The notes beneath the pieces are model-generated. The model saw only the letters and a program-made list of their open reading frames with translations. It was not told where the DNA came from and did not search any database. Of a DNA stretch of 64,000 nt, positions 53,638-62,712 are shown piece after piece. The stretch is from an uncultured Pelagibacteraceae bacterium. GTDB lineage: Bacteria > Pseudomonadota > Alphaproteobacteria > Pelagibacterales > Pelagibacteraceae. Location: NCBI GenBank assembly GCA_902578935.1, contig CACHEU010000002.1, forward strand, positions 1 to 64,000. The letters are read 5' to 3'. Position 1 is the stretch's first letter. Every line of letters begins with the position of its first letter. The position numbers were made by a program, and so were the translations under genes.

Positions 53638-54463
53638 AATCTAATTTAAAATCTATAGTGGGGGCACTATGAGTTATTTGACCCACAGAAATTCTTTTAA
53701 CACCAGTCGTAGCAATCTTTCTCACATTACCAAGTGTTACTCCGCCTGAAGCTTCAGTTTCATAAAATCTTTTTGACATTTTAACTGCCTTTCTAAGATT
53801 TTTAGGATTCATATTATCAAACAATACTCTGTTAAACTTTAGACCCATGATTTTTTTTAACTGACTTAGGTTATCCACCTCTACAGTTATTTTCTTTCCT
53901 TTTCTATTCTTTATGGCTCTTTTAACTAGATCACGAATATTTTTGTTAACCGAGATATGATTGTCTTTTATTAAAATTTCATCACTTAAATTAAATCTAT
54001 GATTAGTTCCTCCTCCTAGCCTTACTCCATATTTTTGCATTAATCTTAAATTTGGTATTGTTTTTCTGGTACAACATATTTTACAGGATTTACCTTTTAC
54101 TTTTTTTACAAATTGATTAGTGATTGTTGTTACACCTGAAATTAATCCTAGAAAATTAAGTGCAACTCTTTCACTTTTAAGGATACTTGAGGCTTTGCCT
54201 TTTAATACAGCTATCACTTTATCTCTATTTACTTTTCGTCCATCCTTTGTTTTGGCTTTGAAAGTGATTTTTTTATCTGAAATTTTAAAGGCTTCTTTTG
54301 CAAAACTTAATCCAGCAACTATACAGTTTTGACCGGCAATTATTTTTGCAGTAACGTTTTTATTTTTAATCATTTTGGTTGTGATGTCACCAGAAGGCCT
54401 GAGATCTTCTTGAAGCGATTGCTGTACAACTGTTTTGATATATTTTTGATTTATCTTTTGCAC
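53627..54463 (-). CDS. nadC: Nicotinate-nucleotide pyrophosphorylase (carboxylating)
   Basis: EDLRPSGDITTKMI; CCTRKTIPNLRLMQKYGVRLGGGTNHR; EVDNLSQL. Confidence 0.94.
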   Translation of the reverse strand: MQKINQKYIKTVVQQSLQEDLRPSGDITTKMIKNKNVTAKIIAGQNCIVAGLSFAKEAFKISDKKITFKAKTKDGRKVNRDKVIAVLKGKASSILKSERVALNFLGLISGVTTITNQFVKKVKGKSCKICCTRKTIPNLRLMQKYGVRLGGGTNHRFNLSDEILIKDNHISVNKNIRDLVKRAIKNRKGKKITVEVDNLSQLKKIMGLKFNRVLFDNMNPKNLRKAVKMSKRFYETEASGGVTLGNVRKIATTGVKRISVGQITHSAPTIDFKLDFIS

Positions 54464-54469
54464 TAAAAA

Positions 54470-55459
54470 TTATCTGCTAATTTCAGCCATTCTCAGAACA
54501 GATTTTCTCGCCATCTCGGCTATATTATGACCAATTTTAATTTCATTAGTTTCGTTTTTCAAGCAGTCATAAATTTTACTTAGTGTGATCTTATTCATAT
54601 GAGGGCAAAGATTACAGGGTTTTATAAATTGAACATTAGGATTATCAACCTGAACATTATCACTCATTGTACATTCGGTTACTAACAAAACTTTTTTAGG
54701 CTGGTTTTCTTTAACGTATTTTACCATGCTTGAAGTGGATCCCGCAAAGTCAGAAGCACTTATAACATCAGGCGGACATTCTGGATGAGCTATGATTTTA
54801 ATATCCGGATTGTCTTTTCTTATGTCCTCCACTTCTTTTGATGTAAATTTTTCATGAACCATACAAGTACCTTGCCATGAAATAATTTTAACTTTTGTGT
54901 TTTTTTGAACATAACTAGCTAAGTAGTGGTCAGGAAGGAAAATTACTTTATCTACACCAAGAGATTCTACAACTTTTACTGCGTTTGCAGAAGTACAACA
55001 GATATCAGACTCTGCTTTAACTTCCGCAGAAGTGTTTACATAGGATACAACCGGAATGCCTGGATATTTTTCTTTAAGCATCCTTACATCTTCGCCAGTT
55101 ATTGATTCTGCAAGAGAACAACCAGCTTGCATGTCAGGTATTAAAACTTTTTTACTTGGATTCATCAATTTTGCAGTTTCAGCCATGAAATGTACTCCGC
55201 ATAGAACAATAATTTTAGCTTCAGTTTTTGCTGCTTCCAAAGCAAGCGCAAGAGAGTCAGCGGATATGTCTGCTACACCATGATAAATTTCTGGAGTTTG
55301 GTAATTATGAGCAAGTATAACCGCATCTTTTTCTTTTTTTAACTTGTTAATTTTTTCAATTAATGGTGCATGAAACTTCCATTCAACCTCAGGAACTACA
55401 GAGGAAATTTTTTTATAAATCTCACTTAAAGATTTACCTGCTAAATTTTGTGTAGACAT
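54470..55459 (-). CDS. nadA: Quinolinate synthase
   Basis: VILAHNYQTPEIYHGVADISADSLAL; AHPECPPDV; CNLCPHMNKITL. Confidence 0.96.
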   Translation of the reverse strand: MSTQNLAGKSLSEIYKKISSVVPEVEWKFHAPLIEKINKLKKEKDAVILAHNYQTPEIYHGVADISADSLALALEAAKTEAKIIVLCGVHFMAETAKLMNPSKKVLIPDMQAGCSLAESITGEDVRMLKEKYPGIPVVSYVNTSAEVKAESDICCTSANAVKVVESLGVDKVIFLPDHYLASYVQKNTKVKIISWQGTCMVHEKFTSKEVEDIRKDNPDIKIIAHPECPPDVISASDFAGSTSSMVKYVKENQPKKVLLVTECTMSDNVQVDNPNVQFIKPCNLCPHMNKITLSKIYDCLKNETNEIKIGHNIAEMARKSVLRMAEISR

Positions 55460-55523
55460 GCAAATAATTTATCAACTTGAAGATAAAAAGTCATTCATTT
55501 ATTGTCGCATATAATAAGGTGAC

Positions 55524-55607
55524 GCGGTCGTGCTGAAATTGGTAGACAGGCACGCTTGAGGGGCGTGTGGGTTTCCCGTGAGAGTTCGAGTCTCTCCGAC
55601 CGCACCA
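55524..55607 (+). tRNA. tRNA-Leu(GAG)
   Basis: GCGGTCG/CGACCGC acceptor, long variable arm, anticodon loop with GAG, CCA encoded. Confidence 0.92.
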
Positions 55608-55632
55608 AAAATTAAGATAAATTAATAAGAAT

Positions 55633-55698
55633 ATGCAACATTTATTTGTTCCTATAATTGGTTTGATTATATTCATACTTATCTTAATACTGGTCTAA
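55633..55698 (+). CDS. Candidate 21-aa hydrophobic micropeptide
   Basis: MQHLFVPIIGLIIFILILILV; no strong SD; between tRNA-Leu and next small ORF. Confidence 0.3.
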   Translation: MQHLFVPIIGLIIFILILILV

Positions 55699-55702
55699 AA
55701 AA

Positions 55703-55885
55703 ATGAAAAATAAAATTTTAACAATTATTTCAGCGATAGTTATAATAACAATTCTTTTTTTAGTTCGAACCATATATAGCGAACATAATTTAAAAAAAGC
55801 TATTAGCGCATGTGTTTTGGGCAAAAAACAAACTCATAACATAGAAGAAGCTAAACAAATTTGTGCAGATAAGTTTAAAAAATAA
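55703..55885 (+). CDS. Small single-TM hypothetical protein (60 aa)
   Basis: MKNKILTIISAIVIITILFLVRTIYSEHNLKKAISACVLGKKQTHNIEEAKQICADKFKK: N-terminal TM then Cys-containing tail. Confidence 0.55.
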   Translation: MKNKILTIISAIVIITILFLVRTIYSEHNLKKAISACVLGKKQTHNIEEAKQICADKFKK

Positions 55886-55891
55886 AAAAGT

Positions 55892-56686
55892 TCAAGATTT
55901 CTTAATATAATCCAACCAGTTTTTTAGTTCTAAGGTTCGACTATTATCATTTGTCTTCTGATCTTCTCTAGTAATTAAATCAATATGTTTATTAAGCTCA
56001 CTTTCATTATTAAAACTTTTATTATCTATTAATCTTTTCTTTCGGTGTTTTAACAATCTAATCATATAAGAGTATGGAATTTCTGGATGATACTGTAACC
56101 CCCATACTTCTGATTTACCTGCTGTAAAATGTAGGGCTGCAAATCTATTAATCTTTGTACTTGCTAATAAAACAGAATTTTTTGGTGGAATCTCAACTTC
56201 GTCAAAATTAAAGCCTGGAGAATTAAATTTTTTTGGTTTGGATTTGTATAGATTATGTTTTGTTCCTGCGTCTGTTAAAATAATATCTTGAGCAATACCG
56301 GTATTTGCTCCTTTTGGTGAAACTCTACACTTTCCTCCAGCCGCTGTTACACTTACTTGTAGTCCCCAACAGGCAGCATAAATATAATTTGTGTGTTCAA
56401 AACATCTTTTTGTAAATTCTATATGTTTTTTTACTTCTTCCGAATTATCATTAATCCTTAGAGTGCTTCCTGTTAAAATAATACCGTTATATTTTTTTAA
56501 TGACGAAATAATTCTTTCCATAGAAGAATTATCAGCAGGTTCAATGATATCTACCCCACACTCTGGTTCATGCATTTTAATATGCTCACCAAAATTTTCT
56601 GACTGGGATGCACACCCGGCCTGATTGAAATTAACATTTTCTTCTTTTGTGTTGCCTTCAACCACTAGTATTTTTAATTTGTTCAT
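55892..56686 (-). CDS. Class I glutamine amidotransferase-like protein
   Basis: GIILTGS, nucleophile AACWGLQV, VWGLQYHPEIP. Confidence 0.85.
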   Translation of the reverse strand: MNKLKILVVEGNTKEENVNFNQAGCASQSENFGEHIKMHEPECGVDIIEPADNSSMERIISSLKKYNGIILTGSTLRINDNSEEVKKHIEFTKRCFEHTNYIYAACWGLQVSVTAAGGKCRVSPKGANTGIAQDIILTDAGTKHNLYKSKPKKFNSPGFNFDEVEIPPKNSVLLASTKINRFAALHFTAGKSEVWGLQYHPEIPYSYMIRLLKHRKKRLIDNKSFNNESELNKHIDLITREDQKTNDNSRTLELKNWLDYIKKS

Positions 56687-56718
56687 ATCTAATTAATGAA
56701 TTTATTTTTTCTTTGTGT

Positions 56719-57429
56719 ATGATTCAAGACATGAAATTTTTAGTATTACAGCATATTAACATTGAACATCCTGGTATTTTTTTAGATTTTATGAAAAAAG
56801 ATAAAATTCATATTGATACTGTTGAGCTAGATGAGGGAGAAAAAATACCAAAATTAGATTCCTATGATGCCATGATTGTAATGGGTGGACCCATGGATAC
56901 CTGGCAAGAAGAAACCTATCCTTGGCTAAAGACCGAGAAGGAAGAAATTCATAAATTTGTATCTGTAATGAAAAAACCTTTTCTAGGCTTATGTCTTGGT
57001 GCTCAGCTTCTAAGTGAAGTTGTTGGTGGTAAAGTAAGAAAAATGAAAACCCCAGAAATTGGCGTGATGGATATATCTATAAGGAATACTACTTCAATAT
57101 TTAATGGAATGAATAAAAATTTAAAAGTTCTTCAATGGCATTCTTATGAGGTGTGTGACTTACCTAAAAACACAGAGCTATTAGCATCTTCTCCGTTATG
57201 TGGGGTCCAAGCTTTTTCTTTTGGAAATGCATTTGGTTTACAGTTTCATGTTGAACAAACAAACGAAACAGTTCCTCAATGGGCCTGTGTTCCCGAATAT
57301 AAATCTGCTTTAGAAAAAACACTAGGTTCAAACGCGCTTGAAAAATTTAGAAAAGAAGTTGAGATAAACCTTAAGATATTTAACGGTAGTGCTAGAACAA
57401 TTTACGATAATTTTAAGAAAAAAATTTAA
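56719..57429 (+). CDS. Class I glutamine amidotransferase (GMP synthase-like GATase), start reassigned from 56647
   Basis: VMGGPMDTWQEETYPWL, nucleophile GLCLGAQLLSEVVGG, LQFHVEQT; start likely at 56719 or 56731. Confidence 0.85.
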   Translation: MIQDMKFLVLQHINIEHPGIFLDFMKKDKIHIDTVELDEGEKIPKLDSYDAMIVMGGPMDTWQEETYPWLKTEKEEIHKFVSVMKKPFLGLCLGAQLLSEVVGGKVRKMKTPEIGVMDISIRNTTSIFNGMNKNLKVLQWHSYEVCDLPKNTELLASSPLCGVQAFSFGNAFGLQFHVEQTNETVPQWACVPEYKSALEKTLGSNALEKFRKEVEINLKIFNGSARTIYDNFKKKI

Positions 57430-59585
57430 TATTCTTCTAATCCTAATAATTTTTTTCGTCTGTTTGCCCAAGTACGAATTAAATTATCAACAGCCAAACC
57501 AATAAATGCTACACAGAGACCAAGGATTAGTGCTTTACCTCCTCCTTTTAAGTCTGATAAAGCTTTCATAATATATTGTCCTAAATCTTCTGTTCCAATA
57601 AAAGCTCCAATAATTACCATAAATAATGCGAAGACAACGGTTTGATTAATTCCAAGCATGATATGAGGAAAGGCTAAAGGAAATTCAATCTTAAGTAATC
57701 TTTGTAAGCGTGTTACACCCGACATTGAAGCTGCATCGTGTAAAGCTGGTGGAACGCTACGAAGTCCTTCAATCGTGTAACGTGTTGCAGGAATAGTTGC
57801 ATATACGATCACAGCAATTAACACCGATGTGTCTGTCACTCCAAAAAGCATCATGACTGGAATTAAATAAACAAAGGACGGAAATGTTTGAAGGGTATCA
57901 CAAACTCCTAAAGCAATTTTTGTACTAGTTTTATTTTGTGCAGATAAGGAACCAACAATTACTCCAATTATACCTGATGCAATTACACCAAAAGTTGCCA
58001 TGTAAGCTGTAACCAATGCTCTATCCCACCATGGACTTAGAGCAATAAATAATGTGAATCCACCAACTATAAGAGCCGATCGAATCCCGCCAATAATGTA
58101 ACCAGCTCCCATGACCAGAACAAAAGTTGCAACAACTGGCATTCTTAAATAAGCAGCTCTCATTGGCTGTAATACGTCTTGGATCAACCATGTATTAAAA
58201 ATTTTTAATGTATAAAAGAAAGTATCCCATATCCAATCAACACCCGCATTCCAGAAAGGTTCGCCTGATATTCCTTTATTATGAGGAACTTCATACAGGT
58301 AGTTATAACCTTCTTTAAAAACGAAAGATCCAACAGAGGCAAGTAGTAATCCAACTCCCACTGCTCCAACAAAAAATAATCCATATTTGTTACGCTGAAC
58401 AAAGTTAAGGTTTGCAAAATAATCTGTTTGTTTATTTGCCCAAGCCAAAGACATTTTATCTAATAGGACAGCAATTAAACTAATACAAACTCCAGCCTCT
58501 AAAGCTAAACCAATTCTCAATTGATTTAGGGCTAACAATAGATTCCAACCCAATCCCTTGGCGCCTATAAAGGATGCAATAACTGCCATAGCTAAACACT
58601 GCATGATGACTTGGTTCACGCCAATTAAGATGTCTCGTCTTGCGGTTGGAATTAATACTTTAAATAAAAGTTGAAACTCGTTACAACCGCTCATCTTTCC
58701 GGCTTGTACAACTTCTGGAGACACTTTTCTCAGCCCTAACAAAGTTAAACGCACCATAGGTGGTGTTGCAAAAATTATAGTTGCAATTGCTCCAGCATGA
58801 TCTCCAACTCCAAACATTACCATTATCACAACTATGTAAGAATAGTGTGGCATGGTCTGCATTACATTGAGTATAGGATTTAATGCTGCCTCAACTCTTT
58901 TGCTTTTATATGACCAAATTCCAAAAACCAAACCAAGAAAAAAAGAAATTGGTGCAGCAATCAATATGAACGAAAGTGTTTCCATAGAAGGTTTCCATTG
59001 ACCAAATACAGAAATATAAATCATGGTAATACCCGCAAGTATTGCAAGACCTCTTCCATTCAGTTTATAACCTAATATAATTGCTCCAGCGGTAACTATA
59101 GTCCAAGGAAGTCCAGGTAATTCTGCCCATGGATTTGCATCAATCCAATCCCAACTTGTAAATGCAACAACAGTCTTAACTCCTCCAATTAAAATTTCAC
59201 GAATAAATTCAATTAAAAAAAGCATAACAGCTGAAATCGTTCTGGTAATTTGTAAAACGAGTGGTCGTGTTGTAGTTTCTTGAAGATCAGCGTCCCAAAT
59301 CTCAATCGGCATCCAATCTTCTAATAAAAAAAACAATGAATCATTTACCCAAATCGGAAGCCATCCTAGTAATGGTGGCAATCTCCAAAGAGCATCATAT
59401 CCATAATACCTAACCTCTATACCAAAAAGCTTATAAGACGTTAGATTTGGATCTTTTGAATATTCAGCTACAGATCTTATAAATTTATAACCTTCTGGAA
59501 TATCTATGGCAAAACACAAACCAAAGAAAACGATCAATAAAAAAAGCCACTGAAATGATTTTGGGTATTTTTTTAAAATTTCCAT
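57426..59585 (-). CDS. ABC transporter permease, tandem ProW-like domains (TMAO/glycine betaine type; TmoW-like)
   Basis: 719 aa with two BPD_transp_1-type cores (ATIIFATPPMVRLTLLGLRKVSPEVVQAGKMSGCNEFQLLFKVLIPTARRDILIGVNQ and AVIVYATIPATRYTIEGLRSVPPALHDAASMSGVTRLQRLLKIEFPLAFPHIMLGINQ). Confidence 0.88.
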   Translation of the reverse strand: MEILKKYPKSFQWLFLLIVFFGLCFAIDIPEGYKFIRSVAEYSKDPNLTSYKLFGIEVRYYGYDALWRLPPLLGWLPIWVNDSLFFLLEDWMPIEIWDADLQETTTRPLVLQITRTISAVMLFLIEFIREILIGGVKTVVAFTSWDWIDANPWAELPGLPWTIVTAGAIILGYKLNGRGLAILAGITMIYISVFGQWKPSMETLSFILIAAPISFFLGLVFGIWSYKSKRVEAALNPILNVMQTMPHYSYIVVIMVMFGVGDHAGAIATIIFATPPMVRLTLLGLRKVSPEVVQAGKMSGCNEFQLLFKVLIPTARRDILIGVNQVIMQCLAMAVIASFIGAKGLGWNLLLALNQLRIGLALEAGVCISLIAVLLDKMSLAWANKQTDYFANLNFVQRNKYGLFFVGAVGVGLLLASVGSFVFKEGYNYLYEVPHNKGISGEPFWNAGVDWIWDTFFYTLKIFNTWLIQDVLQPMRAAYLRMPVVATFVLVMGAGYIIGGIRSALIVGGFTLFIALSPWWDRALVTAYMATFGVIASGIIGVIVGSLSAQNKTSTKIALGVCDTLQTFPSFVYLIPVMMLFGVTDTSVLIAVIVYATIPATRYTIEGLRSVPPALHDAASMSGVTRLQRLLKIEFPLAFPHIMLGINQTVVFALFMVIIGAFIGTEDLGQYIMKALSDLKGGGKALILGLCVAFIGLAVDNLIRTWANRRKKLLGLEEY

Positions 59586-59588
59586 AGA

Positions 59589-60626
59589 TTAAGAATTTTC
59601 TTTTTTTCCACCAAATACAGTATGAATAACTTTGGACGGCTTAACGATCCCAACAACTTTATTATTAGAATCAATAACCGCCACAGGTTTTTCTTGAGCT
59701 AAAATTTTTTCAGCAACTGTTTCTATAATTGCATCCTTAGAAACCTTTAAATCGCTCAAATTTTTACTATCACTCATTGGTTCCATTACAGATTCTATTT
59801 TCAATACCTTTTCTCTTGGAACTTCTTGAGTAAATTTTCTAACGTATTCTGTGGCTGGATTTAAAACTATATTGGCAGGAGTATCTAATTGTTCAATGAT
59901 TCCATCTTTCATTATTGCTATTCGATCTGCCAGTCTAAGTGCTTCGTCAAAATCATGTGTAACAAACATAATTGTTTTTTTCAAAGTGCCCTGAAGTCTT
60001 AAGAATTCATCTTGCATTTCTTTTCTGATTAAAGGATCAAGAGCAGAAAAAGGTTCATCTAGAAACCAAATATCAGGCTCAACAGCTAAAGATCTAGCGA
60101 TTCCAACTCTTTGTTGTTGTCCACCAGATAGCTCTCTTGGAAAATAATTCTCTCTTCCATCAAGACCCACAAGCTTGACCATTTCCATTGCTTTCGCAAT
60201 ACTTTCTTCAGTTTTCATTCCTTTTATCTGCAAAGGAAAAGCAATATTTTCTAAAACCGTTTTGTGTGGAAGAAGAGCAAAACTTTGAAACACCATTCCC
60301 ATTTTATTTCGTCTTAAATCAATCAATTCTTTGTTTTTTAAAGCTAATAAATCTTGACCTTCAATATAAATTTTACCTGCCGTAGCATCAGTTAATCTTG
60401 ATATGCATCGAAGTAATGTTGATTTTCCAGAACCAGACAATCCCATTACAACAAGCATTTCTCCTTTTGAAACTTCAAAAGAAGCATTGTTAACACCTAC
60501 GATACAGCCAGCTTCTTGGAAAGTTTTCGCATCCACATTACCACTGACATCTTGAAGCATTTTTTTTGCATTTGCTCCAAAAATTTTATAAACGGATTGA
60601 CATTTAATTACTGGTTTAGAAGACAT
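59589..60626 (-). CDS. ABC transporter ATP-binding protein (ProV/OpuAA/TmoV-like)
   Basis: VVMGLSGSGKSTLLRCISRLTDATAGKIYIEGQDLL; LSGGQQQRVGIARSLAVEPDIWFLDEPFSALDPLIR. Confidence 0.92.
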   Translation of the reverse strand: MSSKPVIKCQSVYKIFGANAKKMLQDVSGNVDAKTFQEAGCIVGVNNASFEVSKGEMLVVMGLSGSGKSTLLRCISRLTDATAGKIYIEGQDLLALKNKELIDLRRNKMGMVFQSFALLPHKTVLENIAFPLQIKGMKTEESIAKAMEMVKLVGLDGRENYFPRELSGGQQQRVGIARSLAVEPDIWFLDEPFSALDPLIRKEMQDEFLRLQGTLKKTIMFVTHDFDEALRLADRIAIMKDGIIEQLDTPANIVLNPATEYVRKFTQEVPREKVLKIESVMEPMSDSKNLSDLKVSKDAIIETVAEKILAQEKPVAVIDSNNKVVGIVKPSKVIHTVFGGKKENS

Positions 60627-60633
60627 ATTCTCC

Positions 60634-61161
60634 TTAAAAATTTTTAATATAATACACTCTAGTATCTATACTTGTTTTTAAAAAACCTTTAGCTTCGCCT
60701 GACACTGTAATTGTTTCAGTCGTACCTTGCAAAGCTCTTATTGTATATTCTGCAAGACATTTATTTGCAGAACCATCCCATTTTACTGAAAACTTATCAA
60801 TTTTATTTCCATTATCGGAATATAATTTCTTTGCTTCGTAGTCTGTAAGGTTTGCTCCTATCATTGCACGTTGGGTCACAATTTTAGTATTTTTACATAC
60901 CGCCTCATATTCACTCGGTGATAATTTGTGTCCCTCGTTCCCTTCAAAAAAATTTAATCTGCCTTTAGGAAGTGAAGCAATAACTGTTTCATTGTTTTCT
61001 CCAGTTTTATTATCCTTTGCGGACTTATCACTTACTCCAAAAAAAATATTTAAAATCATAAATGTTACAATTATTATTATTGTTAAACCAACAAGACCAA
61101 CTATTTGCTTAAATTCTTCAGGAGATTCTTTATATTTTTTTAAATTATTTTCTAGTAACAT
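60634..61161 (-). CDS. Hypothetical membrane-anchored protein
   Basis: Single N-terminal TM, 175 aa; embedded in transporter operon. Confidence 0.6.
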   Translation of the reverse strand: MLLENNLKKYKESPEEFKQIVGLVGLTIIIIVTFMILNIFFGVSDKSAKDNKTGENNETVIASLPKGRLNFFEGNEGHKLSPSEYEAVCKNTKIVTQRAMIGANLTDYEAKKLYSDNGNKIDKFSVKWDGSANKCLAEYTIRALQGTTETITVSGEAKGFLKTSIDTRVYYIKNF

Positions 61162-61169
61162 TGTTCTGT

Positions 61170-61553
61170 CTAATTCGGTTCAACTAATTTTCCGTTTTTC
61201 CAAATACCTTTTCTAACTGTTCCATCTGCTGAAGTGAAAGTACCTTGCCCATTCATTTCACCATCACCCCACGTACCTATATATGTAGATCCATCAGGAA
61301 AAGTTAAAGTTCCCTGACCGTGCCATTTACTTTTTTGAAATTCTCCCTTGTATATGAATCCATTTGGCCAAGTTTCAGTCCCTTGTCCATGTTTATTGCT
61401 ACCGCTCCATTGACCTGTATATGAAGTTAAATCTGTATAATTCCAAGTTCCAACTCCATTTTCACAGTCGCCATCGGTACATCCGGTTGAACGTGTAAAT
61501 CCTGTGTTAAAAAACATTAAACCTAAAAATATATATAGAAGCAGTTTTTTCAT
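61170..61553 (-). CDS. MORN-repeat protein with signal peptide
   Basis: YTGQWSGSNKHGQGTETWPNGFIYKGEFQKSKWHGQGTLTFPDGSTYIGTWGDGEMNGQGTFTSADGTVRKG. Confidence 0.88.
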   Translation of the reverse strand: MKKLLLYIFLGLMFFNTGFTRSTGCTDGDCENGVGTWNYTDLTSYTGQWSGSNKHGQGTETWPNGFIYKGEFQKSKWHGQGTLTFPDGSTYIGTWGDGEMNGQGTFTSADGTVRKGIWKNGKLVEPN

Positions 61554-61582
61554 ATTCCTTCCCTATAAATTACACCAAAACT

Positions 61583-61616
61583 AAAAAAAAATCCCCCCTA
61601 GTTATTACTAGGGGAG
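61583..61616 (-). terminator. Rho-independent terminator/attenuator downstream of the substrate-binding-protein gene
   Basis: Minus strand CTCCCCTAG-TAATAA-CTAGGGGGG stem (one T:G wobble) then A and a T9 tract. Confidence 0.85.
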
Positions 61617-61644
61617 ATTATTAAAAGTTTAAGTTTACCAATAA

Positions 61645-62586
61645 TTATTTAGTCCACTTTTTCCAAACTTTTTCGTTTTTCTTCAACCACGTTTTTGCAG
61701 CATCTTCGTGAGACATTTTATCAACGTCTACATAAGCTGCCATCGCACCAATTTGTGCCGTGTTAAACGATAGTTTTTTAAACATTTTTGCTGCGTCTGG
61801 ATGAGTCTTAGTCCACTTTTCGTTAACTGCTTTTTTCAGATAACCGTCAGGCGAACCACATTTTCCATCTCCACCATCAGCTGGTCTGCAACCATCAAAG
61901 TATGGAGGGAATTTAATAAATGTAAAACCAGCACCATCTGTAAAGTTTGGTGTCCAGTTAAAAATTATAGTTCCTCTCTTTTCTTTTTTAGCTGCTACTA
62001 ATTCTGCCCATAGTGCATCAGCACCACCAGCAAATTTAACCATCCATTTATCGCTAAGTCCTAAAGCTTCTAAACGCTGAGGCATTAAGTCTTGGTGCCA
62101 ACTTTGTGGCCCTTCTAACCAACGACCTTTTCCACCAGAGTCTGGAGTTACGAAATTTTTCCAGCACTTTTCAGACTTTAAAGCTTCCCAATTTGGTAAG
62201 CCTGGGCAATATTTTTCTACCCAGTTTGGATATCCCATATCTTCTAAAGTTCTTGCTTCATGGTCACCCCAATCTAGTAAGCCACCTTTATCACGAGCTG
62301 TGTCGAATGATTTACCAAAAGCAGATTGCCAAACTTCGTGTGATATATCGACATCACCGATACGAATTGATTCATATACCTTTTGAGAGTCTGCTGGAAC
62401 GTATTCAACATTACCACCCATATCTTTTATAATTCCACCGATCACATGGGCCATTACCACTTGGCTTGACCAATTGTGAACTGGAATTCTAGTTGGTTTT
62501 TTACTATCAGCTGACACATGCATCATACTGAAAGCAGCTATAACTGTAGCTACAACCAACCCTTTTAACATTTTAATTATGTTCAT
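61645..62586 (-). CDS. ABC transporter substrate-binding protein (glycine betaine/TMAO type, TmoX-like)
   Basis: Signal peptide; RIPVHNWSSQVVMAHVIGGIIKDMGGNVEYVPADSQKVYESIRIGDVDISHEVWQS; Trp-rich; DGCRPADGGDGKCG loop; QIGAMAAYVDVDKMSHEDAAKTWLKKNE. Confidence 0.85.
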   Translation of the reverse strand: MNIIKMLKGLVVATVIAAFSMMHVSADSKKPTRIPVHNWSSQVVMAHVIGGIIKDMGGNVEYVPADSQKVYESIRIGDVDISHEVWQSAFGKSFDTARDKGGLLDWGDHEARTLEDMGYPNWVEKYCPGLPNWEALKSEKCWKNFVTPDSGGKGRWLEGPQSWHQDLMPQRLEALGLSDKWMVKFAGGADALWAELVAAKKEKRGTIIFNWTPNFTDGAGFTFIKFPPYFDGCRPADGGDGKCGSPDGYLKKAVNEKWTKTHPDAAKMFKKLSFNTAQIGAMAAYVDVDKMSHEDAAKTWLKKNEKVWKKWTK

Positions 62587-62612
62587 AGTTTTTCCTCCCC
62601 ATTAACACTAAT

Positions 62613-62633
62613 TAATTAAAGTAACTTTAATTA
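62613..62633. promoter_or_regulatory. 21-bp perfect inverted repeat in divergent intergenic region, candidate operator
   Basis: TAATTAAAGT-A-ACTTTAATTA between the substrate-binding-protein start (62586) and the DUF1989-GcvT gene start (62713). Confidence 0.5.
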
Positions 62634-62712
62634 CGCAAAGTCTATGGTCTGTCATTTTCCGAGTCAATCTGAATTGCATACCTTTGTCACACCTAGTATA
62701 GTTGTTAGATAT

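Noticed and set aside
55491-55676. 61-aa minus ORF (..WCGRRDSNSHGKPTRPSSVPVYQFQHDRVTLLYATINE)
   Set aside because: It is a translation of the antisense of tRNA-Leu, a common spurious annotation.
56647-56718. N-terminal extension of the second GATase
   Set aside because: Overlaps the divergent GATase coding start; the family-like start is MIQDMKFLVLQH or MKFLVLQH at 56719/56731.
60188-60385. Plus-strand ORF inside the ATP-binding protein gene
   Set aside because: Antisense to a clear ABC ATPase with Walker and signature motifs.
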